64,000 bases of DNA from JAJZVS01 sp963708095 (GTDB taxonomy: Bacteria; Pseudomonadota; Alphaproteobacteria; Acetobacterales; Acetobacteraceae), in contig OY970182.1 of NCBI GenBank assembly GCA_963708095.1, positions 2,666,001-2,730,000 on the forward strand, given 5' to 3'. Below, one piece after another: positions 1-9,042 of this stretch (position 1 is the first letter of the stretch; every line of letters starts with the position of its first letter). The notes under the pieces were generated by a model. The model was not told where the DNA came from. It saw only the letters and a list, made by a program, of their open reading frames with translations, and searched no databases. The translations under genes and the position numbers were made by a program.

Positions 1-846
1 GTCGGCGTCGCCGTCGATCGAGGTATGATCAAGAGCATTCATGACGCCGTAAAGGATTATGTCGCGCCGGTGCAACTCTATACCCCCCTCTCCACAGGCA
101 ATAAATCGGACCGGCTCGGCACGTCTGATTTGCTGTTCCCGTTTGAAACACCGCACAACCGTACGATCACCTGGGACAATCTATTGCGGCAGACCAGCGA
201 TTGGGAAGGCACGCTGTGGGGCAAGCCGGATTGGGCCGACCGGCCCGGTGAGAATCCGGTGGAATGGACGACACGGCCTCGCAACAAACCAGGCACCGCG
301 TACAAATACAATGACACCCGCACCAATGTGCTGGCGCTCGCGGCGCTCAATGTCTGGCGGCGTCCGTTGCCGCAGGTGCTGAAAGAAGCCATCATGGACC
401 CTATCGGCGCCTCGAATACCTGGCGCTGGTTCGGCTACGAGAATTCCTGGATCGTCCTCGATGGAAACCTGGTGCAGTCGGTCACCGGCGGCGGGCACTG
501 GGGCGGCGGAGTGTATATCAACGCGTACGACATGGGGCGTTTCGGCTACCTCACGCTGCGTCACGGCAAATGGAAAGATCGCCAACTGCTCTCTGATCAA
601 TGGGTGGATTGGGCGCTCACGCCAACAAAGCCCGAACCCATCTATGGGTTCATGAACTGGCATCTTAACACCGACAAGAAGCGATGGCCGAGCGCACCGG
701 CGGACGCGTTTGCCCATGTCGGGAATGGGACCAACATGATTTATGTCGATCCGAGACATGATATGGTCGCCGTGGTCCGCTGGATTGACGGCGGAGCGAT
801 CGATGGCTTCTTGGAACGTCTGACGGCGGCGATCAATCAAGGGTAG
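1..846 (+). CDS. Serine hydrolase, beta-lactamase class C fold (5' end cut by window)
   Basis: The reading frame is open from base 1, so the start and the Ser-x-x-Lys nucleophile lie outside the window; the first ATG at 25 is internal. The visible part keeps the later family motifs: a Tyr-Lys-Tyr-Asn-Asp segment fitting the YxN motif near residue 100 of the visible protein, a Gly-rich GGGHWGGG stretch, and HVGNGTNM near the end, the usual position of the third motif. Such proteins hydrolyse esters, amides or D-amino-acid peptides, usually in the periplasm. The peptide-type binding protein that follows on the same strand 168 bp later suggests a peptide-related role, which is inference. Base composition is lower in GC than the rest of the window. 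Confidence 0.85.
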   Translation, partial: VGVAVDRGMIKSIHDAVKDYVAPVQLYTPLSTGNKSDRLGTSDLLFPFETPHNRTITWDNLLRQTSDWEGTLWGKPDWADRPGENPVEWTTRPRNKPGTAYKYNDTRTNVLALAALNVWRRPLPQVLKEAIMDPIGASNTWRWFGYENSWIVLDGNLVQSVTGGGHWGGGVYINAYDMGRFGYLTLRHGKWKDRQLLSDQWVDWALTPTKPEPIYGFMNWHLNTDKKRWPSAPADAFAHVGNGTNMIYVDPRHDMVAVVRWIDGGAIDGFLERLTAAINQG

Positions 847-1014
847 GTAGCGAGCGCCACCGAGTTGGGATGTACTCTGCAGAATGGCCGCTTGTCCCGC
901 GCGGAAGGGGCAGGCGGCTCGGAATCCGCACTGAACAAAACCGTCTTGGTGGCGTGCGGGCTGCCTCCTATCCTCGCCTCGTCTGTATTCTCGAACAAGA
1001 AGGACGAAAAACGA

Positions 1015-2541
1015 ATGCGATCGGATTCCTGGCACCGCAGCGCGCTGATGGCCGCCTGCCTGATACTTGTAACGGCAAGCCCGGCGCTTGCGCAGAAATC
1101 GGCCGATACGCTGCGGATTACCTGGCGCGACGCGATTCCCGATGTCGATCCGTATTACAATTCGCTGCGCACGGGCATGGTCGTGGCGTTCCAGGCCTTC
1201 GACTGCCTGATCTATCGCGACCCTGAAACCATGGAGATGAAGCCCGCCCTGGCCACGTCCTGGAAGCAGGTGGACGACACCACGATCGATTTTACGCTGC
1301 GGAAAGGTGTGAAATTTCAGAACGGCGATCCGTTCAGCGCGGACGATGTGGTGTACACCATCAACGACATTATTCACGACAAGCGGGTGGCGATACCCAG
1401 CTACTTCTCCTACATCGCTGGTGCCGAGAAGATCGACAAATATCACGTGCGGCTCAAACTGAACCGCGTGTATCCGGCCGCGCTGGAAAATCTCGCGATG
1501 GTCACGCCAATCTGGCCGAAGGCCTATCGTGAGAAGGTGGGGGCGGATGCGTACGCCCGCGCGCCGATCGGCACCGGCCCCTACAAGATCACCAAGGTCG
1601 ACGGTGTCACCGAGATCGATATGGAGCGGTTCGATGGCTATTACGCGGGCAGCCCCAAGGGCCGGCCAGCCATCCGCTACATCAAGATCCATGAAGTGCC
1701 GGACGCCACCACCGAGATGACCGAGCTTCTGGGCGGACGGGCCGATTGGATCTGGGGCTATAATGCGGACCAATACGACAATATCGGCCGGATGCCGAAT
1801 TTGCAGACCCTGCGATTTGGCACAATGCGGGTCGATTACATGACCATCGACGCCGGCGGCCGCTCCGGCGCTGGCAATCCTCTGACCAACGTGAAGGTGC
1901 GGCAGGCAATTCTCTTGGCGATCGACCGCAAGACCATGGCCAAGCAATTGATCCAGGGCGATTCGCAGGTCATCGATACGCCCTGCTACCCTACCCAGTT
2001 CGGCTGCGACGTGTCGGCGGCCGTGAAATACCCGTACGATCCCGCCAAGGCGAAGCGGCTTCTGGCCGAGGCCGGATATCCGAACGGCTTCAACACCGAA
2101 CTGGTCACCTACGCCCCGCCGCAGCTTGGGGCGGCAGTACAAAGCTATCTCAAAGCCGTCGGCATCAACCTGCGCATCCAACAACTGCAAGTCGGCGCCG
2201 CCGACCAATTGATGAGAGCCGGCAAGGCGCCACTGAGTGCGGGCAGTTGGGGCAGCAATTCCATCAACGATATATCGGCGTTCATGCCCTATTTTCTCGG
2301 CGGTGGGTCGACAGATTACGCACATGATTCCGATGTGCAAACGCTGCTGACACAGGCGGGCGCCATTGCCGATCCGGCCCTGCGCCGCAAGGACTACAGC
2401 GAGGCGATCCACTTGGCTACGGAGCGGGTGGACTTCCTGCCGATGTTCAGCGAAGTCCGGTATGTCGCGTTTTCGAAGCAGCTGAATTTCCAGGGCTTCA
2501 AGGACGACGTGCCCCGCTTCTACCTGTCCAGTTGGAAGTAG
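1015..2541 (+). CDS. Peptide-type ABC transporter substrate-binding protein (SBP family 5)
   Basis: Periplasmic solute-binding protein of the DppA/OppA class, 508 residues. The ATG at 1015 is preceded by AAGGACG with good spacing and opens a clear signal peptide (Arg/His n-region, then hydrophobic LMAACLILVTA, cleavage after ALA-Q near residue 26); an in-frame TTG at 865 would bury this signal. Family features include the KFQNGDPFSADDVVYT segment near residue 105 and LPMFSEVRYVAFS near the C-terminus. The permease and ATPase genes sit convergently (2604-6356, minus strand) and have no binding protein of their own, so this is their likely partner, though it must be transcribed separately. Dipeptides, oligopeptides, nickel or glutathione are all possible ligands. 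Confidence 0.92.
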   Translation: MRSDSWHRSALMAACLILVTASPALAQKSADTLRITWRDAIPDVDPYYNSLRTGMVVAFQAFDCLIYRDPETMEMKPALATSWKQVDDTTIDFTLRKGVKFQNGDPFSADDVVYTINDIIHDKRVAIPSYFSYIAGAEKIDKYHVRLKLNRVYPAALENLAMVTPIWPKAYREKVGADAYARAPIGTGPYKITKVDGVTEIDMERFDGYYAGSPKGRPAIRYIKIHEVPDATTEMTELLGGRADWIWGYNADQYDNIGRMPNLQTLRFGTMRVDYMTIDAGGRSGAGNPLTNVKVRQAILLAIDRKTMAKQLIQGDSQVIDTPCYPTQFGCDVSAAVKYPYDPAKAKRLLAEAGYPNGFNTELVTYAPPQLGAAVQSYLKAVGINLRIQQLQVGAADQLMRAGKAPLSAGSWGSNSINDISAFMPYFLGGGSTDYAHDSDVQTLLTQAGAIADPALRRKDYSEAIHLATERVDFLPMFSEVRYVAFSKQLNFQGFKDDVPRFYLSSWK

Positions 2542-2603
2542 CGCATCGCCTGTGCCTGGAGCGGTTTCATCAGAATTGGAACTGCTCCAGAGCACGTCCG
2601 GCC

Positions 2604-3560
2604 TTACGCTGTTCCCACCAGCAGGCACTCGACCAGACGGCCATTCCTCCGGATGTTGTCGGGCATCGTCACCGTGCACTTCTCGATCGCTTGCGCGCAA
2701 CGCGGATGGAAGCGGCAGCCGGGCGGGATATTCGCGGGGTCCGGATAGGCCTCGCCCAGACCGACATCGGGAATCCCGAGACCGGGCTCCGGCGTGAGCA
2801 TAGAGGCCAAAAGTGCCTGAGTGTACGGATGGGTAGGGGTACGAAACAAATCCTGCACCGGCGCCTGCTCCACGATCCGGCCGAGATACATCACCGCCAC
2901 TTCCGTGGCTATGTGTTCCACAACCGCCAGATTATGGCTGATGAACAGGTAAGTCAGCCCCAGCTCCCGCCGCAATTCCGCCAACAGGTTCAGAATCTGC
3001 GCCTGCACGGACATATCCAGTGCGCTGGTGGGTTCGTCGCACACCACAATGCGCGGATGCAGCACCAAAGCCCGGGCGATGGCCACGCGCTGCCGCTGGC
3101 CGCCGGAGAGCTGTGCCGGCCTGCGTTCGGCCATTTCACTGGAGATCCCGACGCGGGCCAGCATCTCCATGACGCGATCGGCCTGCCGCACCTTCGGCAG
3201 ATCGCCCTGGGCGGCCAAGGGCAGGCCGACGATATCGCGAATGCGATGGCGCGGATTGAGCGAGGAGAACGGGTCCTGGAACACCGGCTGGATCAGCCGC
3301 GCGCGCTCGCGCCGATCCATGCTGGCCAGGCTACGCCCATCCACCCAAACCTCGCCCGCGCTCGGCGGCAGCAGCCCCATGATCAGGCGGGCCAGGGTCG
3401 ACTTGCCACAGCCCGATTCACCCACCACCCCCAGCACATCTCCGGCCGGGAGTGAGAACGTCACCCCGTCCACCGCGCGCACGGACCGGCTGACGCCCAT
3501 CATGCCGCTGGGCTGCCGGAACTCGCGGTACACATTTCGCAGTTCGATCGCGTATGTCAT
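2604..3560 (-). CDS. Peptide ABC transporter ATP-binding protein (DppF/OppF type)
   Basis: Cytoplasmic ATPase, 318 residues, last gene of a four-gene minus-strand operon. It has Walker A GESGCGKST near residue 48, signature LSGGQRQRVAIARAL, Walker B IVVCDEPTSALD and the C-terminal extension typical of peptide importers (GCRFHPRCAQAIEKC), which in some relatives binds an Fe-S cluster. Its ATG overlaps the stop of the preceding ATPase gene by four bases (ATGA), suggesting translational coupling. It should form the nucleotide-binding heterodimer with the product of 3557-4570. The specific substrate cannot be read from the sequence. Confidence 0.94.
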   Translation of the reverse strand: MTYAIELRNVYREFRQPSGMMGVSRSVRAVDGVTFSLPAGDVLGVVGESGCGKSTLARLIMGLLPPSAGEVWVDGRSLASMDRRERARLIQPVFQDPFSSLNPRHRIRDIVGLPLAAQGDLPKVRQADRVMEMLARVGISSEMAERRPAQLSGGQRQRVAIARALVLHPRIVVCDEPTSALDMSVQAQILNLLAELRRELGLTYLFISHNLAVVEHIATEVAVMYLGRIVEQAPVQDLFRTPTHPYTQALLASMLTPEPGLGIPDVGLGEAYPDPANIPPGCRFHPRCAQAIEKCTVTMPDNIRRNGRLVECLLVGTA

Positions 3561-4570
3561 ACGGTAGCAGCTCTCGGTCCATCCGCCGGCAGCCGGCAGA
3601 GATAGGAATGATCGCCGCCTGCATCGCCCAGTGGTCCCGCATCACGCAGTGGCACGGGCTGGGCGCAGTCCGGGGTGGCCGAATGGCATCGGTCGCGAAA
3701 CCCGCAGCCCACAAAGCCGGGCGGTATGCGCGGCACCACGCCCGGAATGCTGCCAAGCGGCTCACCGGTCCGTGCCATCCCGGGCAGGGGAATACAGTCC
3801 AGCAGCCCGCGGGTGTAAGGATGCGTCGGGGCTGCGAACACCTCGGACACTGTCCCGCTCTCGACCACCTGGCCCGCATACATCACGGAGACACGGTGCG
3901 CCATGCGCGCCACCACGCCGAGGTCATGCGTGATCAGCAGCAGCGCCAGCCCCAGTTCCTGCTGCAGCTTTTGCAGCAGCCGCAGGATTTGCGCTTGCAC
4001 CGTCACATCGAGCGCCGTGGTGGGTTCGTCGGCGATCAGCAACTCCGGGTCGCACATCAGCGCCATAGCGATCATCACCCGCTGGCGGAGCCCGCCGGAA
4101 AGCTGGTGGGGATATTGGCCCAGGCGCATCCCCGGCGCGGTGATTCCCACGCGCGCCAGCAATTCAGCCGCCCGGTCCATTGCCTGCCGCCTCGTGGTGC
4201 GACGATGCCGCTCGAACACCTCGGCCATCTGCGACCCCGTGGTATATGCGGGGTTCAGGCTCGTCATCGGCTCCTGAAAGATCATCGCGATCTTGTCGCC
4301 GCGCAGCCGGGCCATCTCACGGTCCGACAGCCCCATCAGATCCTGGCCCTGAAAGCGGATATGATCGGCCGTGCGGGTGGCGCCGCGCGGCAGCAGGTTC
4401 ATCAGCGACAGGGCGGAGATCGATTTGCCGCAGCCGGATTCGCCGACCATGCAATGGGTCTTGCCGCGCCCCACCATCAGCGAAATGCCCCGCACCGCTT
4501 CCGTCCGCGCACCGAAGGCCACACGCAGATTGGCGATGCTCAGAACCGGGTTGGTCACCGGGGATGTCAT
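3557..4570 (-). CDS. Peptide ABC transporter ATP-binding protein (DppD/OppD type)
   Basis: Second ATPase of the importer, 337 residues. Walker A is GESGCGKSISALSLM (Ser-Ile where the neighbour has Ser-Thr), the signature is LSGGLRQRVMIAMAL, Walker B is LLIADEPTTALD, and the C-terminal peptide-importer extension with Cys residues (GCGFRDRCHSATPDC) is present. The gene overlaps its neighbours by four bases on both sides, so all four transporter genes look coupled. The pairing of a D-type and F-type ATPase is the usual arrangement in dipeptide, oligopeptide, nickel and glutathione importers. Confidence 0.94.
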   Translation of the reverse strand: MTSPVTNPVLSIANLRVAFGARTEAVRGISLMVGRGKTHCMVGESGCGKSISALSLMNLLPRGATRTADHIRFQGQDLMGLSDREMARLRGDKIAMIFQEPMTSLNPAYTTGSQMAEVFERHRRTTRRQAMDRAAELLARVGITAPGMRLGQYPHQLSGGLRQRVMIAMALMCDPELLIADEPTTALDVTVQAQILRLLQKLQQELGLALLLITHDLGVVARMAHRVSVMYAGQVVESGTVSEVFAAPTHPYTRGLLDCIPLPGMARTGEPLGSIPGVVPRIPPGFVGCGFRDRCHSATPDCAQPVPLRDAGPLGDAGGDHSYLCRLPADGPRAATV

Positions 4571-5445
4571 CGCCGCAGTTCCGCCCCCAGCATGTCACGC
4601 AGTCCGTCGCCCAGGAGGTTGATGCCCAACACCAGCACGAACAGCGCGACGCCGGGAATCATGATCAGCCATGGGCTGAAGAACATATATTCCTTGGCTT
4701 CGGCGATCATCAGCCCCCAGCTTGGCAGCGGCGGCGGCACACCCAGACCGAGAAAGGACAAAGCGGCCTCGAGCAGGATCGCCAGCGCCATCTCCAGCGT
4801 CGCTACCACCACCAGGTGATGCGCGATATTGGGCAGTACCTCCCGCAGCAGCACATGCGCGCGCGACGCGCCGGCGGCCTGGGCAGCGGCAATGTAATCG
4901 AGGTTGCGCACCTGCATAGTGGTGGTGCGCGCCACTACGGCGAATCGGTCCCATAGCAGCAGCCCGAGCGTGAGGATCACGACCGTCAGCGAACTGCCGA
5001 CCAGTGCCACCACCGTCAGCGCCACCAGGATCAGCGGGATAGACAGGCGACAGGTGATCAGAAACATCACTAGGTCGTCCGTCCGTCCACCGTAGAATCC
5101 GCCGATAATCCCCAGCGTGATGCCGATCAATCCGGATCCGATGACCGTCAGCACGCCGATTAGCATTGAAATGCGCGTGCCGTAGATCAGCCGCGACAGA
5201 TAATCCCGCCCCAGTTGGTCAGTGCCCAGCAGATGCGCCGGCTGGCTGCCATCCATCCACAGCGGGGGTATCAGGCGCAGATTGAGGTTCTGAGCGAACG
5301 GATCGTGCGGCACCAGATAATGGGCGAAGATCGCGACCAGCAACGCAGCACCCACGATGAGTGCCCCCAGCAGCGTGGCCAGGTGGCGCAAGGCCGGCAG
5401 CCGCCGCCCGGCCCGCGTGGTTTGAAGAGCCGATATTCCGCTCAT
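4567..5445 (-). CDS. Peptide ABC transporter permease (DppC/OppC type)
   Basis: Inner-membrane permease, 292 residues. An N-terminal cytoplasmic stretch and first membrane helix (ATLLGALIVGAALLVAIFA) are followed by the DppC-type region with DQLGRDYLSRLIYG and then five further helices. The ATPase-contacting EAA-like loop is visible at LDYIAAAQAAGASRAHVLL. It pairs with the DppB-type permease encoded immediately upstream with a four-base overlap. Length is normal for the family. Confidence 0.94.
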   Translation of the reverse strand: MSGISALQTTRAGRRLPALRHLATLLGALIVGAALLVAIFAHYLVPHDPFAQNLNLRLIPPLWMDGSQPAHLLGTDQLGRDYLSRLIYGTRISMLIGVLTVIGSGLIGITLGIIGGFYGGRTDDLVMFLITCRLSIPLILVALTVVALVGSSLTVVILTLGLLLWDRFAVVARTTTMQVRNLDYIAAAQAAGASRAHVLLREVLPNIAHHLVVVATLEMALAILLEAALSFLGLGVPPPLPSWGLMIAEAKEYMFFSPWLIMIPGVALFVLVLGINLLGDGLRDMLGAELRR

Positions 5446-6356
5446 CGCCGCAATCTCGGGTCCAGCAAGGCGTTCATCATGTCGGCCAGCAAGGTCAGGG
5501 CGATATAGATGACGGCCAGCAAAAGCACGACGGCCTGCACCACCGGAAAATCATTCTTGGCAATCGAATCCCAGGCCAGATAGCCCACCCCCGGCACGGC
5601 GAACACAGACTCGATCACCACGGACCCTCCCAACATGAAGCCAAGCTGCACGGCGGCGATGGAGACCACGGGCATCGCCGCGTTGCGCAGGGCGTGCTTC
5701 AGGATGATCTTCGTCCGGCTCAGCCCCTTCGCCCGGGCGGTACGAATGTAATCCGCCGCCAGCGCGTCGATCATTCCCGATCGGGTGAGACGCATCAGCG
5801 CCGGGATCGCCGAAAAGGCCAGCACGATTCCAGGCATGATGTAGCCCCGCCATGTTTCCACGCCCGAAATCGGCAACCATTGCAGGTCCAATCCCAGCAG
5901 GATGATCATGACCAGACCGAACCAGAAGCCCGGCATCGCCTGTCCCAGCAGCGCGACCAGCATGATTCCCCGGTCAATCGCCGTGCCCTCCCGTGCCGCA
6001 GCGAGAATGCCGAGAGGCAGGGATACCGTGAGAGCGATCACTAGCCCCGTAAGGCCCAGGGTCAGGGTGATCGGCAGCCGATCCCTGATCAATCCCCAGA
6101 CCGGCACATGATACAGGAAGGACCGGCCGAGATCGCCTTCGGCGGCATGTCCCGCCCAATCCATGAACTGCACCGCCAACGGCCGATCGAGCCCGTAATT
6201 TCGCGTAATGATCGCGATATCGGCCGCGGTGGCATTGGGACCCGCGATGGATGCGGCGAGATCCCCGGAAAGCCGCGTCAACGTAAAGCTGATGACCAGA
6301 ACGGTCAGACACACCAAGGCGGCCAGTAATAGTCTGCGGACAAGAAATAAGCGCAT
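5442..6356 (-). CDS. Peptide ABC transporter permease (DppB/OppB type)
   Basis: First gene of the transporter operon, inner-membrane permease of 304 residues from ATG 6356; a GTG three codons upstream at 6365 is an alternative start and neither has a strong ribosome site. The N-terminus (LFLVRRLLLAALVCLTVLV) and NYGLDRPLAVQF are typical of DppB. The EAA-like loop DYIRTARAKGLSRTKIILKH is near residue 200. No convincing -35/-10 pair was found in the 150 bp upstream, which are AT-richer than the operon and abut a transposase remnant. Confidence 0.93.
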   Translation of the reverse strand: MRLFLVRRLLLAALVCLTVLVISFTLTRLSGDLAASIAGPNATAADIAIITRNYGLDRPLAVQFMDWAGHAAEGDLGRSFLYHVPVWGLIRDRLPITLTLGLTGLVIALTVSLPLGILAAAREGTAIDRGIMLVALLGQAMPGFWFGLVMIILLGLDLQWLPISGVETWRGYIMPGIVLAFSAIPALMRLTRSGMIDALAADYIRTARAKGLSRTKIILKHALRNAAMPVVSIAAVQLGFMLGGSVVIESVFAVPGVGYLAWDSIAKNDFPVVQAVVLLLAVIYIALTLLADMMNALLDPRLRR

Positions 6357-6516
6357 CGGCGACACCTACGATGGGAGGGCGGATGTCCGCAAGCTCGGAG
6401 TATGGGAACAGATAGGCAACTGGATTTGGAATTGCCTGCACTTTCCGCATATACTCGCCAATACGCCCAATATTACAGCAGCGCGCGTCATTCTCATTAG
6501 CGGTGGCCCCTAAATC

Positions 6517-6942
6517 TTACTGTGTCATAAGTCCGTTTTGTGTGGAGGGCGCCGACAGCAAGGGCAGCGGGGAAGGGTGCGAGCAATGGCGCGCGCGGCC
6601 CCCCTCCGGTGCCCCGGTCAGCGCGGCGACCCAGGCGACGAAGCAGCGCTGGAATTGCTCGGGGTCCAGGACCGCCAGGATGTCGCCGAGGTAATCGTGC
6701 GCTGGCGTGCCGCTCCGGAACGGGCGGAAGCGGTGCAGGAGGTCGCGCTTCTTGCAGCCGAACAGGGCGATAGCGACCATGGTCTCGGCCTTGGCCAGCA
6801 CCGCGAGCCGGCAAAGGAGCAGGTTATCGTCGAGCGGGTAGTCCACCGCCCCCTGCTGGCGAGGGTCTTTCAGGTCCTTGAAATGACCCAGGAAAACGAT
6901 GGTCTCGTCAAATGCGGCGCACGCTGCCGTCGGCTTTGCCAT
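6517..6942 (-). pseudogene. Truncated ISAs1-type transposase (N-terminal domain only)
   Basis: The first roughly 115 codons encode the N-terminal domain characteristic of ISAs1-family transposases: FLGHFKDLKDPRQQGAVDYP, then LLLCRLAVLAKAETMVAIAL, then SGTPAHDYLGDILAVLDPE and QRCFVAWVAALTG. At the point where the DDE catalytic domain should begin, the frame runs into unrelated sequence and stops at 142 codons, so no catalytic residue is present. The ATG at 6942 has GAGGGG upstream. It is a remnant rather than a working gene and marks the edge of the lower-GC segment. Confidence 0.85.
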
Positions 6943-7112
6943 GGCTGTTCCCCTCTCGCGAATCGAGGGGACCCATCAGATTCAAGGACTCCGGCAGTTT
7001 GTCACGTACTCCTTCACCCGATTGCCCTGGCACCCGAGCCGCGACGGATGGCGGAAACGCCCATCAAGAGATAGCCTGCACCGGTTGCATGGATTCACCG
7101 AGGAGGGGCGAG

Positions 7113-7463
7113 ATGCCGGTCAGCACGCGATACATATTCATTGTAAGCATGGATGTAACCCCGGAAAAGGAAGCGCTTTTCAACGAGGTCTACGACCAGG
7201 AGCACGTGCCGAACCTGCTGAAGGTGCCGGGCGTTCGCGCGGTCACGCGGCTGCGCAGCGAGCCGGCGCGCTTCACCCTCGGCGGGCAGCCGAAGCTACT
7301 GACCGGAGAGGGTGCGCCGAGATACGTGGCGATCTATGAGATCGACCATCCGGACGTCCTCACGAGCGCTGCCTGGGCGGAGGCGACGGAGCAGGGGCGC
7401 TGGCCGAACGAGGTTCGGCCGCACACGAGCAACCGACACCACATCGTGCGCGCGGTGATCTAA
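7113..7463 (+). CDS. DUF4286-like small ferredoxin-fold protein
   Basis: A 116-residue cytosolic protein. The ATG at 7113 follows a strong AGGAGG site at 7101-7106; the frame is open further upstream but that part lacks family similarity and crosses the transposon remnant. The segment MDVTPEKEALFNEVYDQEHV followed by PNLLKVPGVRAVTR resembles DUF4286 and related dimeric alpha/beta-barrel (EthD-like) proteins, many of which bind small organic substrates. No catalytic residue can be assigned. Its last four bases overlap the end of the convergent acyltransferase gene. Confidence 0.75.
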   Translation: MPVSTRYIFIVSMDVTPEKEALFNEVYDQEHVPNLLKVPGVRAVTRLRSEPARFTLGGQPKLLTGEGAPRYVAIYEIDHPDVLTSAAWAEATEQGRWPNEVRPHTSNRHHIVRAVI

Positions 7464-8527
7464 TAGGTCGCGACGGCGACGCGCGGCGGGCGACGGCGCA
7501 ACCGGCGCAACAGCGGCTGTTCGACCAGCTGGGAAAACACCACGCCGCCCAGTATCGCGATCGCGGCGATAACAAGAAAGGCGGCATCGAGCGGCAGCGG
7601 GATATAAGAGCGGAGTCGCAACAGAGCCTGCTCGAGCACCATGATCGTGATCAGGTGCGTGAGATAGACCGAATAGGACGCCGACCCGAGCGCAACCAGC
7701 GGCCCCGGCACTGTGAGCGTGCCGGCTCGCTCCGCCCCGACCAGCCCGTAGAGTGCCATCGCTGCGCCAAGCGCATAGGGGAGCTGCCGCGGCGGCCACT
7801 CGGGGGGCACGTGGGGGCCGAACGATTCGATCAGGCCGTTGCCGAAGAAGATCACCGCGCCAAGCAGGAGCCAAAGGCGCGGGCACCAGGCTGTCCCTCG
7901 GCTGAGGAGCAGCGCGACGCCCATGCCGAAGAAGAATTCGATATTAAAGATACGAAACGGAATGCTTCCGGCAAGGCCGTGGAAGAATGGGCTGCCGGTG
8001 GCACAGAATATGGCGATGTTCCAGCCGATGAACACGGCCCACGCGGCGAGCACCAGCCGTCCGGCGGTGCGGTTCAGCAGCAGCACACAGAACAGGGTGT
8101 AGAACATCATCTCGTGGCGCAGGGTCCAGGCGACGCCGAGGACGGGCCACTGCACCCGCGGCAGCAGCAGCACGCTGGCGAAGACGTTCGCCGGGCTGGT
8201 GACGGCGGGGTTTTTCTCGGGACTGTAGAGCAGTATCAGAGCAAAGCTCGCGAATACGACCCAATAGATAGGGTAGATGCGTACGAAACGCTTCCAGGCG
8301 TATCCGGGTACGCGAGACGGTTTGCCGATGTCCTCCCGGTGCACGTGGTAGATGATGAAGCCGCTCAGGACGAAGAAGAAGTCGACGCCGGCATTGCCGA
8401 ACGTGAACAGGCCGCCCAGCGGCCGCGTACCGAAGTATGTTGGCACCGCGAGAAGGTCCGTTGCGTGCCGCAGGACCACCAGCACCGCCGCGATCCCCCG
8501 GCTTGCCTCGACACCCCGGAGCTTCAT
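7460..8527 (-). CDS. Acyltransferase 3 family membrane protein (OafA/YrhL type)
   Basis: Integral membrane O-acyltransferase, 355 residues, which normally moves acetyl or other acyl groups onto surface sugars. The chosen ATG at 8527 gives the canonical N-terminus KLRGVEASRGIAAVLVVLRH with the conserved His, then FFFVLSGFIIYH; GGAG lies just upstream. About ten hydrophobic segments follow. The frame is open for another 106 codons upstream but that part has no family character. Together with the glycosyltransferase and O-ligase genes downstream it suggests decoration of an exported glycan. Confidence 0.9.
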   Translation of the reverse strand: MKLRGVEASRGIAAVLVVLRHATDLLAVPTYFGTRPLGGLFTFGNAGVDFFFVLSGFIIYHVHREDIGKPSRVPGYAWKRFVRIYPIYWVVFASFALILLYSPEKNPAVTSPANVFASVLLLPRVQWPVLGVAWTLRHEMMFYTLFCVLLLNRTAGRLVLAAWAVFIGWNIAIFCATGSPFFHGLAGSIPFRIFNIEFFFGMGVALLLSRGTAWCPRLWLLLGAVIFFGNGLIESFGPHVPPEWPPRQLPYALGAAMALYGLVGAERAGTLTVPGPLVALGSASYSVYLTHLITIMVLEQALLRLRSYIPLPLDAAFLVIAAIAILGGVVFSQLVEQPLLRRLRRRPPRVAVATY

Positions 8528-8697
8528 CGCGGCGCTCCGCCGTCCGGTGGTGCATCGGACACCGGGGACAGGCGCCACGTGGGCGGCGAGCGCATTCCGC
8601 CATGCCGGCCCGTTTCGGGCCCCTTCCGCGCCCAGGCCGCTTTTGCCATGCCGCGGGTGGGGCAGGCAGGGGTGATGCGCCGTGCACTGTTGGCCTT

Positions 8698-8735
8698 CAT
8701 GTTGTCGGACCACCGACATGTCGAAGGACCACCGG
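8698..8735. repeat. Imperfect 19-bp tandem repeat with similarity to 10220-10273
   Basis: Two adjacent units begin CATGTTGTCGGACCACC (8698) and CATGTCGAAGGACCACC (8717). The second unit matches CATGTCGAAGGGCCACC at 10220 in 16 of 17 positions, and a second matching block (TCGCGGATGG then TCCA) follows at 8750-8764 and 10260-10273. The repeat lies in the leader of the acyltransferase gene. Confidence 0.55.
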
Positions 8736-8883
8736 ATGCCGCTCCGGCGTCGCGGATGGATCCACGGCGGTGATCCTGGTCGACCACGCGACGTGCCGTC
8801 GATCGGGGCTCGATGCCATCGAGCATCCTCCGCAGCCGGGTCCATCGAACTGTGCGGAAGGGGATTGTCTGCCCCACTACGCT

Positions 8884-8900
8884 TTTGCTACGATAGCAAA
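8884..8900. promoter_or_regulatory. Perfect inverted repeat, candidate operator
   Basis: TTTGCTA, spacer CGA, TAGCAAA: seven-base perfect arms in an AT-rich pocket about 140 bp upstream of the glycosyltransferase start and 360 bp upstream of the acyltransferase start. The size and symmetry fit a dimeric regulator site; no regulator gene is adjacent. Confidence 0.35.
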
Positions 8901-9042
8901 TGCGTCGCATTCGGTCAAACGAACTGCACTTCGGTTATCCTCGGCGCGATGAGATCACGCGGCGGCGGCCCGGATCGCGTCGCGGCAGCGCCGGTAGATC
9001 GCCGGGCGACACCCCTCGGACGCGCCAGTGTTCCGGGCGCGC

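Larger units (their letters stand above)
8528..9042. other. Divergent intergenic region, no gene supported
   Basis: This 515-bp gap lies between the divergent acyltransferase and glycosyltransferase genes. It holds an imperfect 19-bp tandem repeat at 8698-8735, a degenerate copy of sequence also found inside the small gene at 10013-10327, and a perfect inverted repeat at 8884-8900. The stretch 8880-8940 is AT-richer than its surroundings and is the likeliest promoter region for 9043-10113, but no clear -35/-10 pair could be fixed. Confidence 0.5.

Noticed and set aside
181..2700. 839-codon open frame on the minus strand
   Set aside because: It lies antisense to the serine hydrolase and binding-protein genes, is rich in Arg/His/Gly and has no family motif; a by-product of GC-rich codon use.
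6360..6516. Promoter for the peptide transporter operon
   Set aside because: The region is AT-rich with TAATAT-like words, but no -35 partner at proper spacing was found, so no feature is claimed.
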